57,818 bases of DNA from Candidatus Poribacteria bacterium (GCA_009843785.1 VYCT01000283.1:1-57818); one strand, 5' to 3'; shown: positions 17,250 to 26,272, counted from the first letter of the stretch. Notes: a model not told the origin generated them from the sequence alone. Numbers and translations: made by a program.

Positions 17250-18170
17250 TTGAATAGAAACGAGACTCCACGGACACCGTCAACACCAAACGTCATCAGC
17301 GAGGAGCCGCACGGGAAAATTATTGCCCTGAGTTTGCTCCTCGCGTTTCTTTGGGGTGGGAATTCGCCTTCAATAAAAGTCGGTTTACAAGATTTTCCGC
17401 CGATGGTGTTGGCATTCCTCCGCTTTGTGATTGGACTTATTGTTGTGGGAGGGTGGTCCCTCTTCCGCCGCGTCTCGCTCGGTCTACGCCGTGGCGAACT
17501 GCCGCGATTGCTGCTCCTCACAGCCATTTTCATACTCCAAATTATCTGCTTGAACACCGGCACCAAGCTCACAACAGCATCCCGCTCCACTATCTTTATT
17601 AATGTCTACCCCTTTTTCACAGCACTCTTCGCGCATTTCTGGATTCCCGGCGAACGTCTGTCGGTCGCAAAGACGTTGGGGATCATTGTCGCCTTCAGTG
17701 GTGTTTTCGTAACTGTTGCCCCGAACCTCGGTGAAGGTGAAACGAGTATCCTCGGCGACATCCTTGTACTCATCAGTGGATGTTTCTTAGGGCTACGCGT
17801 CGTCGTGACAAAACTGCTCGTTCAAGCCATTCATCCCTACCGACTCTTGGTCTGGTATCTAAGTTTGAGTCTCCCGTGTTATGCCGCAATGGGGTTCCTA
17901 TTGGAGCGCGGTGAACCGATGCAGCTGACACTTTCAAGTGCTACCGCACTCCTTTATCAAGGCGGTGTGATCGCTGGCTACTGTTTCTTGGCGTGGACTG
18001 CAATACTTGAGAGATATAGTGCGAGTAAATTGGTCGTACTTTTTTTCGCGACACCGCTTTCGGGGGTTCTGTTCAGCCATCTGGTCTTAGGTGACGAACT
18101 AACGATTAGCCTGCTCATCGGTGCCGTTCTCGTAGCAGGCGGGATTTATCTCGTAAACATGCGGCGCTGA
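17250..18170 (+). CDS. EamA/DMT-superfamily transporter
   Basis: A 306-residue inner-membrane protein with about ten helices in two EamA repeats (about residues 25-155 and 165-303). Typical features are LAFLWGGNSPSIKVGLQDFPPMVLAFLRF in the first repeat and ATPLSGVLFSHLVLGDELTISLLIGAVLVAGGIYL in the second. DMT transporters export or import small metabolites; the substrate is unknown. The start is uncertain: TTG at 17250 with GAGG 14 bp upstream is the only plausible codon before the first helix. It lies 65 bp after the dioxygenase gene and may be cotranscribed with it. Confidence 0.87.
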   Translation: MNRNETPRTPSTPNVISEEPHGKIIALSLLLAFLWGGNSPSIKVGLQDFPPMVLAFLRFVIGLIVVGGWSLFRRVSLGLRRGELPRLLLLTAIFILQIICLNTGTKLTTASRSTIFINVYPFFTALFAHFWIPGERLSVAKTLGIIVAFSGVFVTVAPNLGEGETSILGDILVLISGCFLGLRVVVTKLLVQAIHPYRLLVWYLSLSLPCYAAMGFLLERGEPMQLTLSSATALLYQGGVIAGYCFLAWTAILERYSASKLVVLFFATPLSGVLFSHLVLGDELTISLLIGAVLVAGGIYLVNMRR

Positions 18171-18210
18171 TAGGTTTAGATCCTCCGCTGGCAAAAGAGG
18201 ATATGGTTTG

Positions 18211-18711
18211 CTATGGCGCATCAATAAGAACATTTAGGGCCGCTTGACTATCAGTTTCAGGATTGAATGTAAACAGCCCTTCACTTTGTGTTGCCCGCAA
18301 GAGGCGTTTATCGGAACTGACCAAAACCAGATTATCCCCAGAGATTTGTAATTCCCGTGCTTTATCAAGCGCGCATTGAAGGATGTATGCATCGGTGCTG
18401 TTAATAGGGTAATCATGAATGAGTTGCCGAGCAGCCTCTTTTTGATTAACGGTTGCATGCACTTGCACTACTTCGGTACTATTGACGACTTCGTCCTCAA
18501 ATTGTTGAATCGCTTGATGGAATTCCGATTGGGTAATCTTTCCTTCATTTCTCTTTTTAGCGATGACGAAGCGAGTTTCGTCCATACTATCAAACAAGCA
18601 AATGATCCGCTTGGCAGAAACATTATCGAAAAAATGGTTGATTAAAAACGTTCCTTTTTCGACAACATACCGTTTAGCCATAGCGTTCGCATCTAACCAG
18701 AAATAATTCAC
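18211..18711 (-). CDS. PIN-domain protein (VapC-like nuclease)
   Basis: A 166-residue PIN-domain protein, likely a Mg-dependent RNase. The acidic residues sit in WLDANAMAKRY at the N-terminus, SMDETRF in the middle, STDAYILQCAL and SSDKRLLRA near the end. The GTG start has GAGGAG upstream. It follows the 1112-residue protein gene by 20 bp on the same strand, so the pair is probably an operon. No small DNA-binding antitoxin gene is present, so either the large protein controls it or it acts differently from a standard VapC. Confidence 0.82.
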   Translation of the reverse strand: MNYFWLDANAMAKRYVVEKGTFLINHFFDNVSAKRIICLFDSMDETRFVIAKKRNEGKITQSEFHQAIQQFEDEVVNSTEVVQVHATVNQKEAARQLIHDYPINSTDAYILQCALDKARELQISGDNLVLVSSDKRLLRATQSEGLFTFNPETDSQAALNVLIDAP

Positions 18712-18730
18712 GCAGGCTGCTCCTCATTAC

Positions 18731-21700
18731 TCAATTCTGATTTTCATCATAGAGAGCTCTTAAGAAGTCAAACCCGGCTGCGCCGTATAGATTGCAAATC
18801 CGGTCAGCAACCTCCGTGTGCCCTGTTCTATACAGCGCACGGATGATTTCCTGAATATGTTCCTGATCGTGGTACGGATAGACGTTATGCGTTAGCATTC
18901 CCAAATAAATGTCGCCCACTTGTGCTGGGGTTTTGGTGGCGTGCGGTAGCAGTTCCTCAACGAAAAATGCAGAATCGGTAAGTCCTCTGATGTACTGGGT
19001 AGACATTTTTAGCCATTTCAGCACTTCTGCATCTATGGTATCAACGAGAGCTACCCATCCCGATAACTTCGATAAAACTTCCCCATATTTCTCTACATCG
19101 TCTTTTTGAGAAAGGGATTTATACAAGGCTCGCCATGTGGGTATTACCTTTACCCGCATTTCTTCAGGCAGGTCATCTCTTTTCTTCCAGAAAGAGTGGA
19201 TTAGGGTGGAGAGGAGGTTCGGATTTTCGCTATTTACCAATTGGTAAATGAGGCTTGTTTCATCCGCTAATGTTTCAAATCCTTCCACCCATCCAAGGTA
19301 GATGTCGGAGACAAGTTTTTCCCGAACAATACGGTCTACTGTTACATCGACTTGTTGACTATCAAGATAAACAACGGGGGTCTGTGGTAATACCCTTGCA
19401 TCTATCTGTTGACTACAAAAGTCGGATGTTATAGCCTTCGCATAGTGTCCATGCTCCTTAAGTAGAGAATAGATAGCTTCGGAGAGTGGTCTAGAATACA
19501 AAAGATATCCCGAGAAGGCCACGTGCCAGTGATACTCATCCTGTTTTGGGAAAATACGATCTATATTGTCAACTAACCAGGCCTTATCAAGGTATAACAA
19601 ATATGTCAAGTACATGCCAAGCGTGAAGGAGAATTCAAAGGAGGGTTCCACATTCCTATCTAATCTTTTCGTGAAATCCGCTTTAATAACTTGTGGCCAC
19701 CGATCTAGCTGATCCTCACTGTGCGCACGAGCAAATTGGAGAGCGTAGTTTACCATTGCTGAGAACACTTGACCTCTATCAGAATTCACCACAGCATACG
19801 ATATTCTCTCAAAGGTAGAAGGTCTCAATCCAACTTTCTCTATAAGAATCAAGAGTATTTTCTCAGCAAGAGGCAAGAGTTTCACATCAAACGTATACTC
19901 GCCATCTCTTGTACCTGCTTCGATCAATTCAGCTACTGCAAAAATCCACTCGCTGTGACCACCATAGCGAGTCTCGTGGCGTTCAGCCCAAAACCGTTTT
20001 GAAGAAATAAGTTGATGTATGAAGTCTAACAACTTTGCCCAATCAAATTCTCTCTTATCACGCCATGCTTTCAGGAGTCCCCGCAATATCCGATATTGAT
20101 AGAAGTTGCGGACACCTTGGAAAGGCTGTAGGTCGTTTACAAACTGCTGAGGATTCAACGCTACATATTCCTCAAACGTTTCTACTAATCCTTCTTCAGT
20201 GGGAACTTCAGGGCCCGAGGCTCTCTTTTGTTTAAAATCGTTGAGGAACTGAGCGATTTGGGCATTCGACATATCCGATAGCTCTTCAATTGTCGTTGGG
20301 CTGGTCTGTCCTTCCCAAGCTACCGTCCATAACAAAAGCCCTGGACGCTCAAGTTTCGCCGGGTTAATCTGCTCATACTTGTGATAGGCAGAGACAATTT
20401 TTTTATTTCCCGTCTCCATGAGGGCAGACAACCACTCTCGCTTTCTGTAAGCCTCCTGTTTCGAGCGAGTTTCATCATCTTCAGCAAACCCTATGTACTC
20501 TTCAGATTCTATCCACTGTAGTATTCGCTCAATTTCAGATTCATCAAAAGCACGACAGTTGGTTTGAAGCAGTTGATAAAGTTCAGGCTGCAGCAAAGTG
20601 TCCTCAAGCGGATTGCCTTGCCATTTCCAGAATAAATGTTTCAAATTCTCGTAATGGTGCTTGATAATATTAAGGGCAATTTGTTTGAAGATAGTTTGCT
20701 GTTTTCCCAATAAAGTTTCTATTGTTTTAGCGGTACTATCAGGTTTGGCAAGTCGAAACAGTTTACAGGTAAAACTCACTAATAATTCGGGATAACTTCG
20801 ATAAAGCTCTTCAGAAGAATCGCTTTCAATCGGTTCTATGATCTGAAACCGGGATGCCTGTTGAGAAGTCATTTCTTGAATGTGCTCAAGGGCAATACGC
20901 CCTGCTTCAATGTCACATAATTTCACGATAGCAGGTGCCTGTTTTTCCATCATAGAGAGCATTTTGGAGTCCTTGATCATCACCTCAAGAAATACAAGGG
21001 TTAGCTCTTTCGCCTCTGCGTTGAGAAATTTGGGGAACAATGTTTGTTCAATTTCGTTCTCTACCAGTAATGGTTGTCTCCATCGCAATGCCCAAGCCAT
21101 AAAAGTTATATGCTGGCGTTTTAACCTTTCAATAGGAAGTGAATCAAGAATTTTGATGAGTCCCCAAACTGTGGATTGATGCATCACTCGTTCTTGATTA
21201 TTGTCAATATAGGTAACTATGTCATTAACAATTGCTGTAAAAGTTCTGAAGGTTTCATCATGCGGGTGATTTTTGATAGAATCGGCAACTTTCTCCAGAT
21301 ATACCAACGGATACCATGGGGAAACTGTGTACATTTCAGGCTGATCTGGCACTTCTTGAGGAGTAGGTTGACGATCCGGATCAAACCAGCCTGCATCTTT
21401 TAGAGATTTCAACCATCCAGGAGAATCCAGTTTGGTGAAGAAATATACGTGCCTTGCTTCAAATGCTAACAGATTGGGTAAAGTCTTTATTATTTCCTGC
21501 GTTGGTTCTTTGTAATCAAGTATCCGATCTAGTCTGCTAAGCAGATTAAAGTAACTTCCTACTAATTCTGTCAAGACATCCTCAAATTCGCGCCACAACG
21601 GAACAAATGTTTCTTTCGATCGAGGAGATCCCCAAGCACCGGGACGATGAGCAAATCGATGAAATTCGGTAGCAACACCTATCCATTTTTTGGCAATTGG

Positions 21701-22069
21701 TGCTTGTAAATCATCAATATCTAACGCAGCGAGAATTGAGGCGATATGACCGATGCGGTCGCTAAGGTTACCCAAATCAGTTTTTTTCAGCTGCTTTTGG
21801 ATTTTCCGCTTCTCTGGATCCGTTGACAGCACATCTCGTAAACCTCCCTCAATTTCCCGAGCGATATGTGCTAAAAGATAGGAAGAAGTTTCCAGATCAT
21901 CATTTTGTAGGACTTTTACCGCAGATAGATAAAAGGCAGCTATTTCGGGACCGATGGCTTGTAAATTCCGGTGAATTTCATCTTGTCGGGGAGACAACAT
22001 CGGATCCTGATTGTGGAAAATATCTGGAGCCTGTGATAAGCCCTCAGGCGCGCCAAATTCATTTTTCAT
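18731..22069 (-). CDS. large helical protein of unknown function
   Basis: A 1112-residue soluble, apparently all-helical protein that I do not recognise. It has no signal peptide, membrane helix, Walker motif or nuclease motif that I can see. The N-terminal 200 residues contain a segment (SSYLLAHIAREIEGGLRDVL, then FHRFAHRPGAWGSP) resembling a HEPN-like or abortive-infection helical domain. The rest looks like irregular HEAT/ARM-type repeats with many aromatic residues. It is paired with a PIN nuclease (18211-18711). A giant helical protein plus a PIN domain is compatible with a toxin-antitoxin or antiviral module, but that is inference. Base use appears more AT-rich than in the flanking rsgA/PhyH genes, which could mean horizontal acquisition. 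Confidence 0.8.
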   Translation of the reverse strand: MKNEFGAPEGLSQAPDIFHNQDPMLSPRQDEIHRNLQAIGPEIAAFYLSAVKVLQNDDLETSSYLLAHIAREIEGGLRDVLSTDPEKRKIQKQLKKTDLGNLSDRIGHIASILAALDIDDLQAPIAKKWIGVATEFHRFAHRPGAWGSPRSKETFVPLWREFEDVLTELVGSYFNLLSRLDRILDYKEPTQEIIKTLPNLLAFEARHVYFFTKLDSPGWLKSLKDAGWFDPDRQPTPQEVPDQPEMYTVSPWYPLVYLEKVADSIKNHPHDETFRTFTAIVNDIVTYIDNNQERVMHQSTVWGLIKILDSLPIERLKRQHITFMAWALRWRQPLLVENEIEQTLFPKFLNAEAKELTLVFLEVMIKDSKMLSMMEKQAPAIVKLCDIEAGRIALEHIQEMTSQQASRFQIIEPIESDSSEELYRSYPELLVSFTCKLFRLAKPDSTAKTIETLLGKQQTIFKQIALNIIKHHYENLKHLFWKWQGNPLEDTLLQPELYQLLQTNCRAFDESEIERILQWIESEEYIGFAEDDETRSKQEAYRKREWLSALMETGNKKIVSAYHKYEQINPAKLERPGLLLWTVAWEGQTSPTTIEELSDMSNAQIAQFLNDFKQKRASGPEVPTEEGLVETFEEYVALNPQQFVNDLQPFQGVRNFYQYRILRGLLKAWRDKREFDWAKLLDFIHQLISSKRFWAERHETRYGGHSEWIFAVAELIEAGTRDGEYTFDVKLLPLAEKILLILIEKVGLRPSTFERISYAVVNSDRGQVFSAMVNYALQFARAHSEDQLDRWPQVIKADFTKRLDRNVEPSFEFSFTLGMYLTYLLYLDKAWLVDNIDRIFPKQDEYHWHVAFSGYLLYSRPLSEAIYSLLKEHGHYAKAITSDFCSQQIDARVLPQTPVVYLDSQQVDVTVDRIVREKLVSDIYLGWVEGFETLADETSLIYQLVNSENPNLLSTLIHSFWKKRDDLPEEMRVKVIPTWRALYKSLSQKDDVEKYGEVLSKLSGWVALVDTIDAEVLKWLKMSTQYIRGLTDSAFFVEELLPHATKTPAQVGDIYLGMLTHNVYPYHDQEHIQEIIRALYRTGHTEVADRICNLYGAAGFDFLRALYDENQN

Positions 22070-22287
22070 ATTTCACACCGCTTCTCCTTCAAACTTTGTG
22101 CTAACATTTTAACACATCTTAAACCAAATTTCCACCCAATTTCTGTGCCTCTGTTTCCGAATCACAGCGTGATTTTTTACCGTTAGATTTGGGCATTCTA
22201 TCCGCTAAATCGTTGAAAATGTTGCTTTTGCCTGAAAATATTGTATAATTTTAGTTGTATATAGGATATTATTATTATTATTTTAAT

Positions 22288-22316
22288 TTGACAAATAATA
22301 AAATATGTCGTATTAT
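22288..22316 (+). promoter_or_regulatory. sigma-70-like promoter interrupted downstream by a MITE
   Basis: TTGACA (22288-22293), 17-bp spacer, TATTAT (22311-22316). The MITE begins at 22323, about where transcription would start, so the lipoprotein gene at 22617 may now be expressed through the element. The rest of 22070-22322 is AT-rich and shows no gene. Confidence 0.5.
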
Positions 22317-22322
22317 AACTTA

Positions 22323-22543
22323 CTATAGTTTGGACAACTTCGATCAGGTTTATGCCCGCTTTTCAAGCACGTTTGATTTTTCTCAAAATTCCTTACACAA
22401 ACCCAACTCACAGAAAAATAAACGTGGAGACACCGATTCGCAGCCCTGTAGGGGCGGTATGTCTATAGAAACGCCACCGCCCACGCCGCTAAGCCCCGTA
22501 GGGGCGGCATGTCTATTTCATGAAAAAATTGTCCAAACTTTAG
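22323..22543. mobile_element. MITE copy 1, 221 bp, with target duplication
   Basis: The ends CTATAGTTTGGACAA and TTGTCCAAACTTTAG are 15-bp inverted repeats with one mismatch. The element is flanked by the 9-bp direct repeat TATAACTTA (22314-22322 and 22544-22552). Inside are two palindromic GCCCYGTAGGGGCGGYATGTCTAT units and no coding sequence. Copy 2 lies at 56275-56496, and a solo right end at 27419-27434. A non-autonomous transposon is the natural reading; its transposase is not in the window. Confidence 0.85.
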
Positions 22544-22616
22544 TATAACTTACAGCTCTTTGGACAAAGGTAGCAACTTGGGTTATAATATCATTCATGC
22601 TTGGCAGTACACCCCA

Positions 22617-23306
22617 ATGAAAAGCATTCTTATTTTCCTAACATGTTTCCTCAGCCTATCTTTTTTTTATAGTTGCGGGGATACTGAAGACGCAAATCTT
22701 CCCGATCCAATCACGAAAACCGAGGAATACACTTTTACCGACACCCCTGATGAAACATGGATCCGCGTATCAGACGATTATATCGCGGAACTTATGGAAC
22801 TGGAGCTCCCCCCAAACTTTGAATCTATAGAAGATCGAGAGTTACGCAAAAAATACCACCACATGCTCATCCTCAAACAGTTCGGTGATATCCCACAGGT
22901 CCGCACTGTTATAGAATATGAGTTAAATCTACCTAATCCACATCCTAATCCATATACTGTCCGGCTTATACCCGGTGATAAAGAAAGCATCGCTCACCTT
23001 GAGAGAGAAATCATCTATCTTGAAGCAATGGTATTCCTCTGGCCGAGTGAAGGTACACAGAAAGCATTAGAACATACGAAAAAATTGAAGCAGCGTTTCT
23101 CAGTAGATATGGATAAACTCATGAAGGAAGACCCTGAGTTATTCGTTCAAATTCAGCGCGACCACCTGATTGAGTCGTTTGGAGATATTCCAGAAGTCCA
23201 CACCTATACAAAGATTTTGCTAAAACTAATGCTGGAGGAGCCTATAACCGACGAAGAGAGAGGTGCCTATTTAAAGGCAATGAATCATCTCTTCACTCAA
23301 CAATGA
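22617..23306 (+). CDS. putative lipoprotein of unknown function
   Basis: A 229-residue protein starting at the ATG at 22617. MKSILIFLTCFLSLSFFYSCGD is a lipoprotein signal peptide with the lipobox Cys in FYSC, so the mature protein should be membrane-anchored. The remainder is acidic and helical, with two copies of a QFGDIP.V.T / SFGDIPEVHTYTKI motif (about residues 80-95 and 190-205), which suggests an internal duplication. No enzymatic motif is visible. The open frame extends upstream to 22560, but that part overlaps the region just after the MITE and lacks a ribosome site. Function unknown. Confidence 0.75.
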   Translation: MKSILIFLTCFLSLSFFYSCGDTEDANLPDPITKTEEYTFTDTPDETWIRVSDDYIAELMELELPPNFESIEDRELRKKYHHMLILKQFGDIPQVRTVIEYELNLPNPHPNPYTVRLIPGDKESIAHLEREIIYLEAMVFLWPSEGTQKALEHTKKLKQRFSVDMDKLMKEDPELFVQIQRDHLIESFGDIPEVHTYTKILLKLMLEEPITDEERGAYLKAMNHLFTQQ

Positions 23307-23331
23307 GACAAAAACCGATGTTCTTGACATA

Positions 23332-23793
23332 TCAAGTTATCGTTTGCAGCCATGTATACGGATTTTCGACACGGACATGAAGTTGTGCGCTGTGGCGTTT
23401 CGCGAGTCGTAACATCTGGTCATCGGTTGTTAAAAGAACATCTGCACCCCCGTTTTCAGCACAGGCAATATGTAAAGCATCAAATTGCTTAAAACCCAAA
23501 ACTTCAAGTTCAGTGACTCTGAATTTTTCTGCTGAACCCACCAAAACAGTCTCGTGAGCAAAATTTAGTCTGTCCGTTATTACCTCGCGCTTTTTTAAAT
23601 TGGGATTATTCGCAACCTCAATTGCCAAAGCTTCGCTGGCAACCCAATGTAATTCACCCGTAAAAAAATAATCAACGATTGTCTCAACGGCTTCGGTTTC
23701 ACGGCGTATACGATCTTGTGCCTGATTATCTAAGGACCTGCCTATCGAACATGTGTCGAGATAGATTTTCCGTTTTTGAAACTGAATTTGCAT
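23332..23793 (-). CDS. PIN-domain toxin of a toxin-antitoxin pair
   Basis: A 153-residue PIN-domain RNase. The acidic centre is formed by YLDTCSIGR (N-terminus), an acidic helix with SEALAIEV, KQFDALHIACAE and TTDDQMLRLAKR. It starts at 23793, 8 bp after the antitoxin-like gene 23802-24254 on the same strand. Antitoxin-then-toxin order and tight spacing are typical of type II modules. The antitoxin is not a VapB-type AbrB or RHH protein, so the pair is not classical VapBC. Confidence 0.85.
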   Translation of the reverse strand: MQIQFQKRKIYLDTCSIGRSLDNQAQDRIRRETEAVETIVDYFFTGELHWVASEALAIEVANNPNLKKREVITDRLNFAHETVLVGSAEKFRVTELEVLGFKQFDALHIACAENGGADVLLTTDDQMLRLAKRHSAQLHVRVENPYTWLQTIT

Positions 23794-23801
23794 GGATTCG
23801 C

Positions 23802-24254
23802 CTATTCTTTTTTTCGTAACGGATCCATCTTGCGTTCCTGCTGCATTTTTGTAATTGATGCGAATTTATCCAGATGTTTAGGGTGAGTCAAAGCACGGTC
23901 TTTTGTTCCTGATTTACACTGCCGCAGAAACCGCATCTGCCCAGATGGGCCCAGTTTCCCGGAAATTACGCTGAGTCCAAACCGATAAACCTCAATATCT
24001 GTCATTTCACTTAGGTCTTTGGGAAACTCATTTTCCGGGTCCTCTTGTTTCTTTTGGCGGAGCTCTTGAATTCCTTGCATGATTGTTTCCATATCCAAAC
24101 CATCTAACCATTTATGGCGTTCAGCAGTATAATCGCCTGTGGGGGGCTCACACTGCTCAATAAACCGAATTGTTCCAGCATGCCCCAATTTATCCAAAAG
24201 GATTTCAATCCCGCGTTCATAAACTTCAGCATCTGTCATATCCTGGATGTTCAT
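23802..24254 (-). CDS. antitoxin-like protein with two tandem repeats
   Basis: A 150-residue protein made of two copies of one unit: MTDAEVYERGIEILLDKLGH with GTIRFIEQC at residues about 6-36, and MTDIEVYRFGLSVISGKLGP with GQMRFLRQC at about 85-115, each followed by a basic or acidic tail. Single-unit homologues of this pattern sit next to PIN genes in cyanobacteria (recollection of family context), which supports an antitoxin role. The duplication may let one chain bind two toxin molecules or supply both halves of a dimer. It lies 8 bp before the PIN gene and is probably autoregulated. Confidence 0.72.
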   Translation of the reverse strand: MNIQDMTDAEVYERGIEILLDKLGHAGTIRFIEQCEPPTGDYTAERHKWLDGLDMETIMQGIQELRQKKQEDPENEFPKDLSEMTDIEVYRFGLSVISGKLGPSGQMRFLRQCKSGTKDRALTHPKHLDKFASITKMQQERKMDPLRKKE

Positions 24255-24298
24255 TTGTACTCACCTCCTGTAACTGCATCCATAAATATCCCAAATAG

Positions 24299-24326
24299 AT
24301 AAGGCGAGGCATCATCCTCGCCTTAA
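24299..24326 (-). terminator. hairpin between two minus-strand operons
   Basis: AAGGCGAGG (24301-24309) and CCTCGCCTT (24316-24324) form a perfect 9-bp stem with a 6-nt loop, just after the stop of the gene ending at 24347 and before the antitoxin gene. The following minus-strand bases (ATCTATTTGG) are only moderately T-rich. Confidence 0.55.
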
Positions 24327-24346
24327 AAATAGAGGAAAAACAAAAC

Positions 24347-24970
24347 CTATCTGTTGCCAGACTGGGGTGCCATCGCTGGATAGATTTCTATATCAGAACG
24401 CGTGATGAGGACACCCGTGTAAAAAGTTAGCCAATCCCCACAAAGTTCAATAGACATAAACGCATCGTCATCGCTGGCGTATTCGTGGAGTTCTACATCG
24501 AATTTCTCTTCGCCTTCGGCATCCGTAACCGTGAGGGTTGCGAGAACAATATCCTGTCGGCTGTATTCAACAGCGATGTCCTCATCTTCATTATCCGGGT
24601 CTGGAAAATAGAGTGTCATGAATTCAGGTAACGGATCAGCGAGTTCACATTCATCATCAACAATCCATCGCGAAATTTCGTATGCGTCCTGAGTCCCCGC
24701 AACATGATCAACACCGATTACAACCTCTTCATCCGCGTCGCGAATGTGATACATATAGCGACGGAGGCTATCGCCTTCATACTTTTTGCGTATAACAAGT
24801 TTGAAAGCGTGTGAAGTATCTCCCGTCTCCTCATACGTGATAAGGTCGGAGAGTTCAATCATGCTGTCAATTGGAATGTCAACCAACTCATGCCGTTCCG
24901 GCTTTTTCGGTTCGGTCTCTTTCCGTTTACCGAACAAGGGTCTCCCATCTTTTCTGCCAAATAGTGCCAT
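24347..24970 (-). CDS. conserved-looking acidic protein of unknown function
   Basis: A 207-residue soluble protein with a short basic N-terminus (MALFGRKDGRPLFGKRKE) and then an acidic beta-rich body. It has no signal peptide or membrane helix and I recognise no domain. The content (many D/E, regular hydrophobic beta strands such as FKLVIRKKYEGDSLRRYMYHI) would suit a DUF4178-like or small beta-sandwich protein, but that is a guess. It starts 8 bp after the end of the Ser/Arg-rich membrane protein gene, so the two are almost certainly one operon and may act together at the membrane. Confidence 0.7.
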   Translation of the reverse strand: MALFGRKDGRPLFGKRKETEPKKPERHELVDIPIDSMIELSDLITYEETGDTSHAFKLVIRKKYEGDSLRRYMYHIRDADEEVVIGVDHVAGTQDAYEISRWIVDDECELADPLPEFMTLYFPDPDNEDEDIAVEYSRQDIVLATLTVTDAEGEEKFDVELHEYASDDDAFMSIELCGDWLTFYTGVLITRSDIEIYPAMAPQSGNR

Positions 24971-24978
24971 ACCACCAC

Positions 24979-26112
24979 CTAAAAATAACCTTTGTTATAC
25001 ATGACCAACACGATGACACCGACAACGAGAAGACTGCCGAAGATAAGAACAAACCAAGTCGCGCCAGATGTCTTTTTCTCTACATAAACAGTCCGCGTAG
25101 TCGGTGGTGCCCGCGTTTGCGTTGTTGTTACTGTCGGTGTTTCCTCAGCAGCTGCAAGGAGTTCCTGTTTGATTGCCGCCTCATCGGGCAGCACCTCAAC
25201 AGTGTAGACCTCCGCGTTATCCCCATAAAATTCATCCGGATTTTCCTCAACATAACTCGCTACATAGTCTTCGTCACGATTGGTTCCCGGATCCACGTAG
25301 TTCGCATTCGGTTCAACACCTTGGTTTTCGTAGTAATCCCGATAGAATTCGTACTCTTTTTGTTTCTCGGCACTCCAATGTGATCGGTCATAATCCCGAT
25401 GGTGATAGTGCCACAGGTAACTACGCTGAATCGCATGATTATAGTAGTCGTGGAAATAGATACCGAACATCAGGTTATTAAAGGCCATGGAGGCAGACAT
25501 GCTATACATCGAGTACCCCATCATAGGGTAATAACCACCAAAATTGTTGACGGTAATCGTAGAACGCTGATCCCGACGGGCGCGTGCAGTTTGCCGGTTC
25601 GCTGTCCTAACTTGACGCTTCAAAGTCCGGTTTTGTGCTTTGAGTTGCCGGACCTGCTTCCGATTCTGACCAGTCGTTGCGCGTTGTTGGCCGCGCGATG
25701 CAGTAGTGCTTCGATTTGTCGCCGTCGTCGCTTTCGCACGGTTCGTCGCCGTCTGTTTCTGACGTGCTGTCGTGCTGGCACGTGTGCCAGTGCTTCTCGA
25801 TGCGCTGCTTCTGTTATAGGTGCTACCCGTGCTCCGTGTCGTCCGAGTCGATGAACGTGGACTCGTATAAGAGCGACTCGTACTGCTCCGACTACGTGTG
25901 CTACTCGTGGCTCGCTTCGGCGCGCTGTAGCTGCGCCGGGTTGAGCTGCGACTAAAACTCCGGCTCCGACTGAAGCTCCGTCCGCCGCGGCGGCTCTCCA
26001 CAATATCCGGCGCAAAACTAAATAGAAAGACTACCAGAACCGTGAGAATTGAAAACTGTTTGAATTTGCGCTTCACCCTGTTACCCCTCCTTAAATTTTT
26101 TTGCAGAGCCAT
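24979..26112 (-). CDS. Ser/Arg/Thr-rich membrane protein of unknown function
   Basis: A 377-residue protein. An N-terminal basic segment and hydrophobic stretch (ILTVLVVFLFSFAP, about residues 22-36) act as signal or anchor. Residues about 40-180 are low complexity, almost only S, R, T, A and Q (SRSFSRSSTRRSYS-like), and highly basic. Then follow a Tyr/Met/His-rich region (GGYYPMMGYSMYSMSAS, HDYYNHAIQRSYLWHYHHRDYDRSHW), an acidic segment, and a C-terminal transmembrane helix (ATWFVLIFGSLLVVGVIVLVMY, about 350-372). The start has AAAGGAAAA upstream. The basic disordered domain might bind nucleic acid or polyanionic surface polymers. It is in an operon with 24347-24970. Confidence 0.75.
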   Translation of the reverse strand: MALQKNLRRGNRVKRKFKQFSILTVLVVFLFSFAPDIVESRRGGRSFSRSRSFSRSSTRRSYSAPKRATSSTRSRSSTSRSYTSPRSSTRTTRSTGSTYNRSSASRSTGTRASTTARQKQTATNRAKATTATNRSTTASRGQQRATTGQNRKQVRQLKAQNRTLKRQVRTANRQTARARRDQRSTITVNNFGGYYPMMGYSMYSMSASMAFNNLMFGIYFHDYYNHAIQRSYLWHYHHRDYDRSHWSAEKQKEYEFYRDYYENQGVEPNANYVDPGTNRDEDYVASYVEENPDEFYGDNAEVYTVEVLPDEAAIKQELLAAAEETPTVTTTQTRAPPTTRTVYVEKKTSGATWFVLIFGSLLVVGVIVLVMYNKGYF

Positions 26113-26162
26113 TCAGTTTTCCTTTAGGAAGATCCCTGATTGTTCCAAGACTTACTGTAGGA

Positions 26163-26177
26163 GCGAGCTGTGCTCGC
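26163..26177. repeat. GCGAGCTGTGCTCGC palindromic repeat
   Basis: A perfect 6-bp stem (GCGAGC/GCTCGC) with a 3-nt loop in the context GTAGGAGCGAGCTGTGCTCGCGATC. It has the look of a short REP-like dispersed repeat; only this copy is present in the window. Confidence 0.4.
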
Positions 26178-26243
26178 GATCTTTCGGGCAAAACGCTTGA
26201 AAAACCGAAAACTGAATGATTCTGGATTTTTTTGCTGAAAAAC

Positions 26244-26272
26244 TTGACAAAAAACATTGAACTTGTTAAAAT
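26244..26272 (+). promoter_or_regulatory. promoter of tRNA-Arg
   Basis: TTGACA (26244-26249), 17-bp spacer, TAAAAT (26267-26272), 51 bp upstream of the mature tRNA. Identical in form to 47-75 and 16170-16198. Confidence 0.7.

Noticed and set aside
25399-26015. Long open frames in other phases within the Ser/Arg-rich gene
   Set aside because: They arise from the biased repeat composition; the frame at 24979-26112 has a ribosome site, signal sequence and terminal membrane helix.
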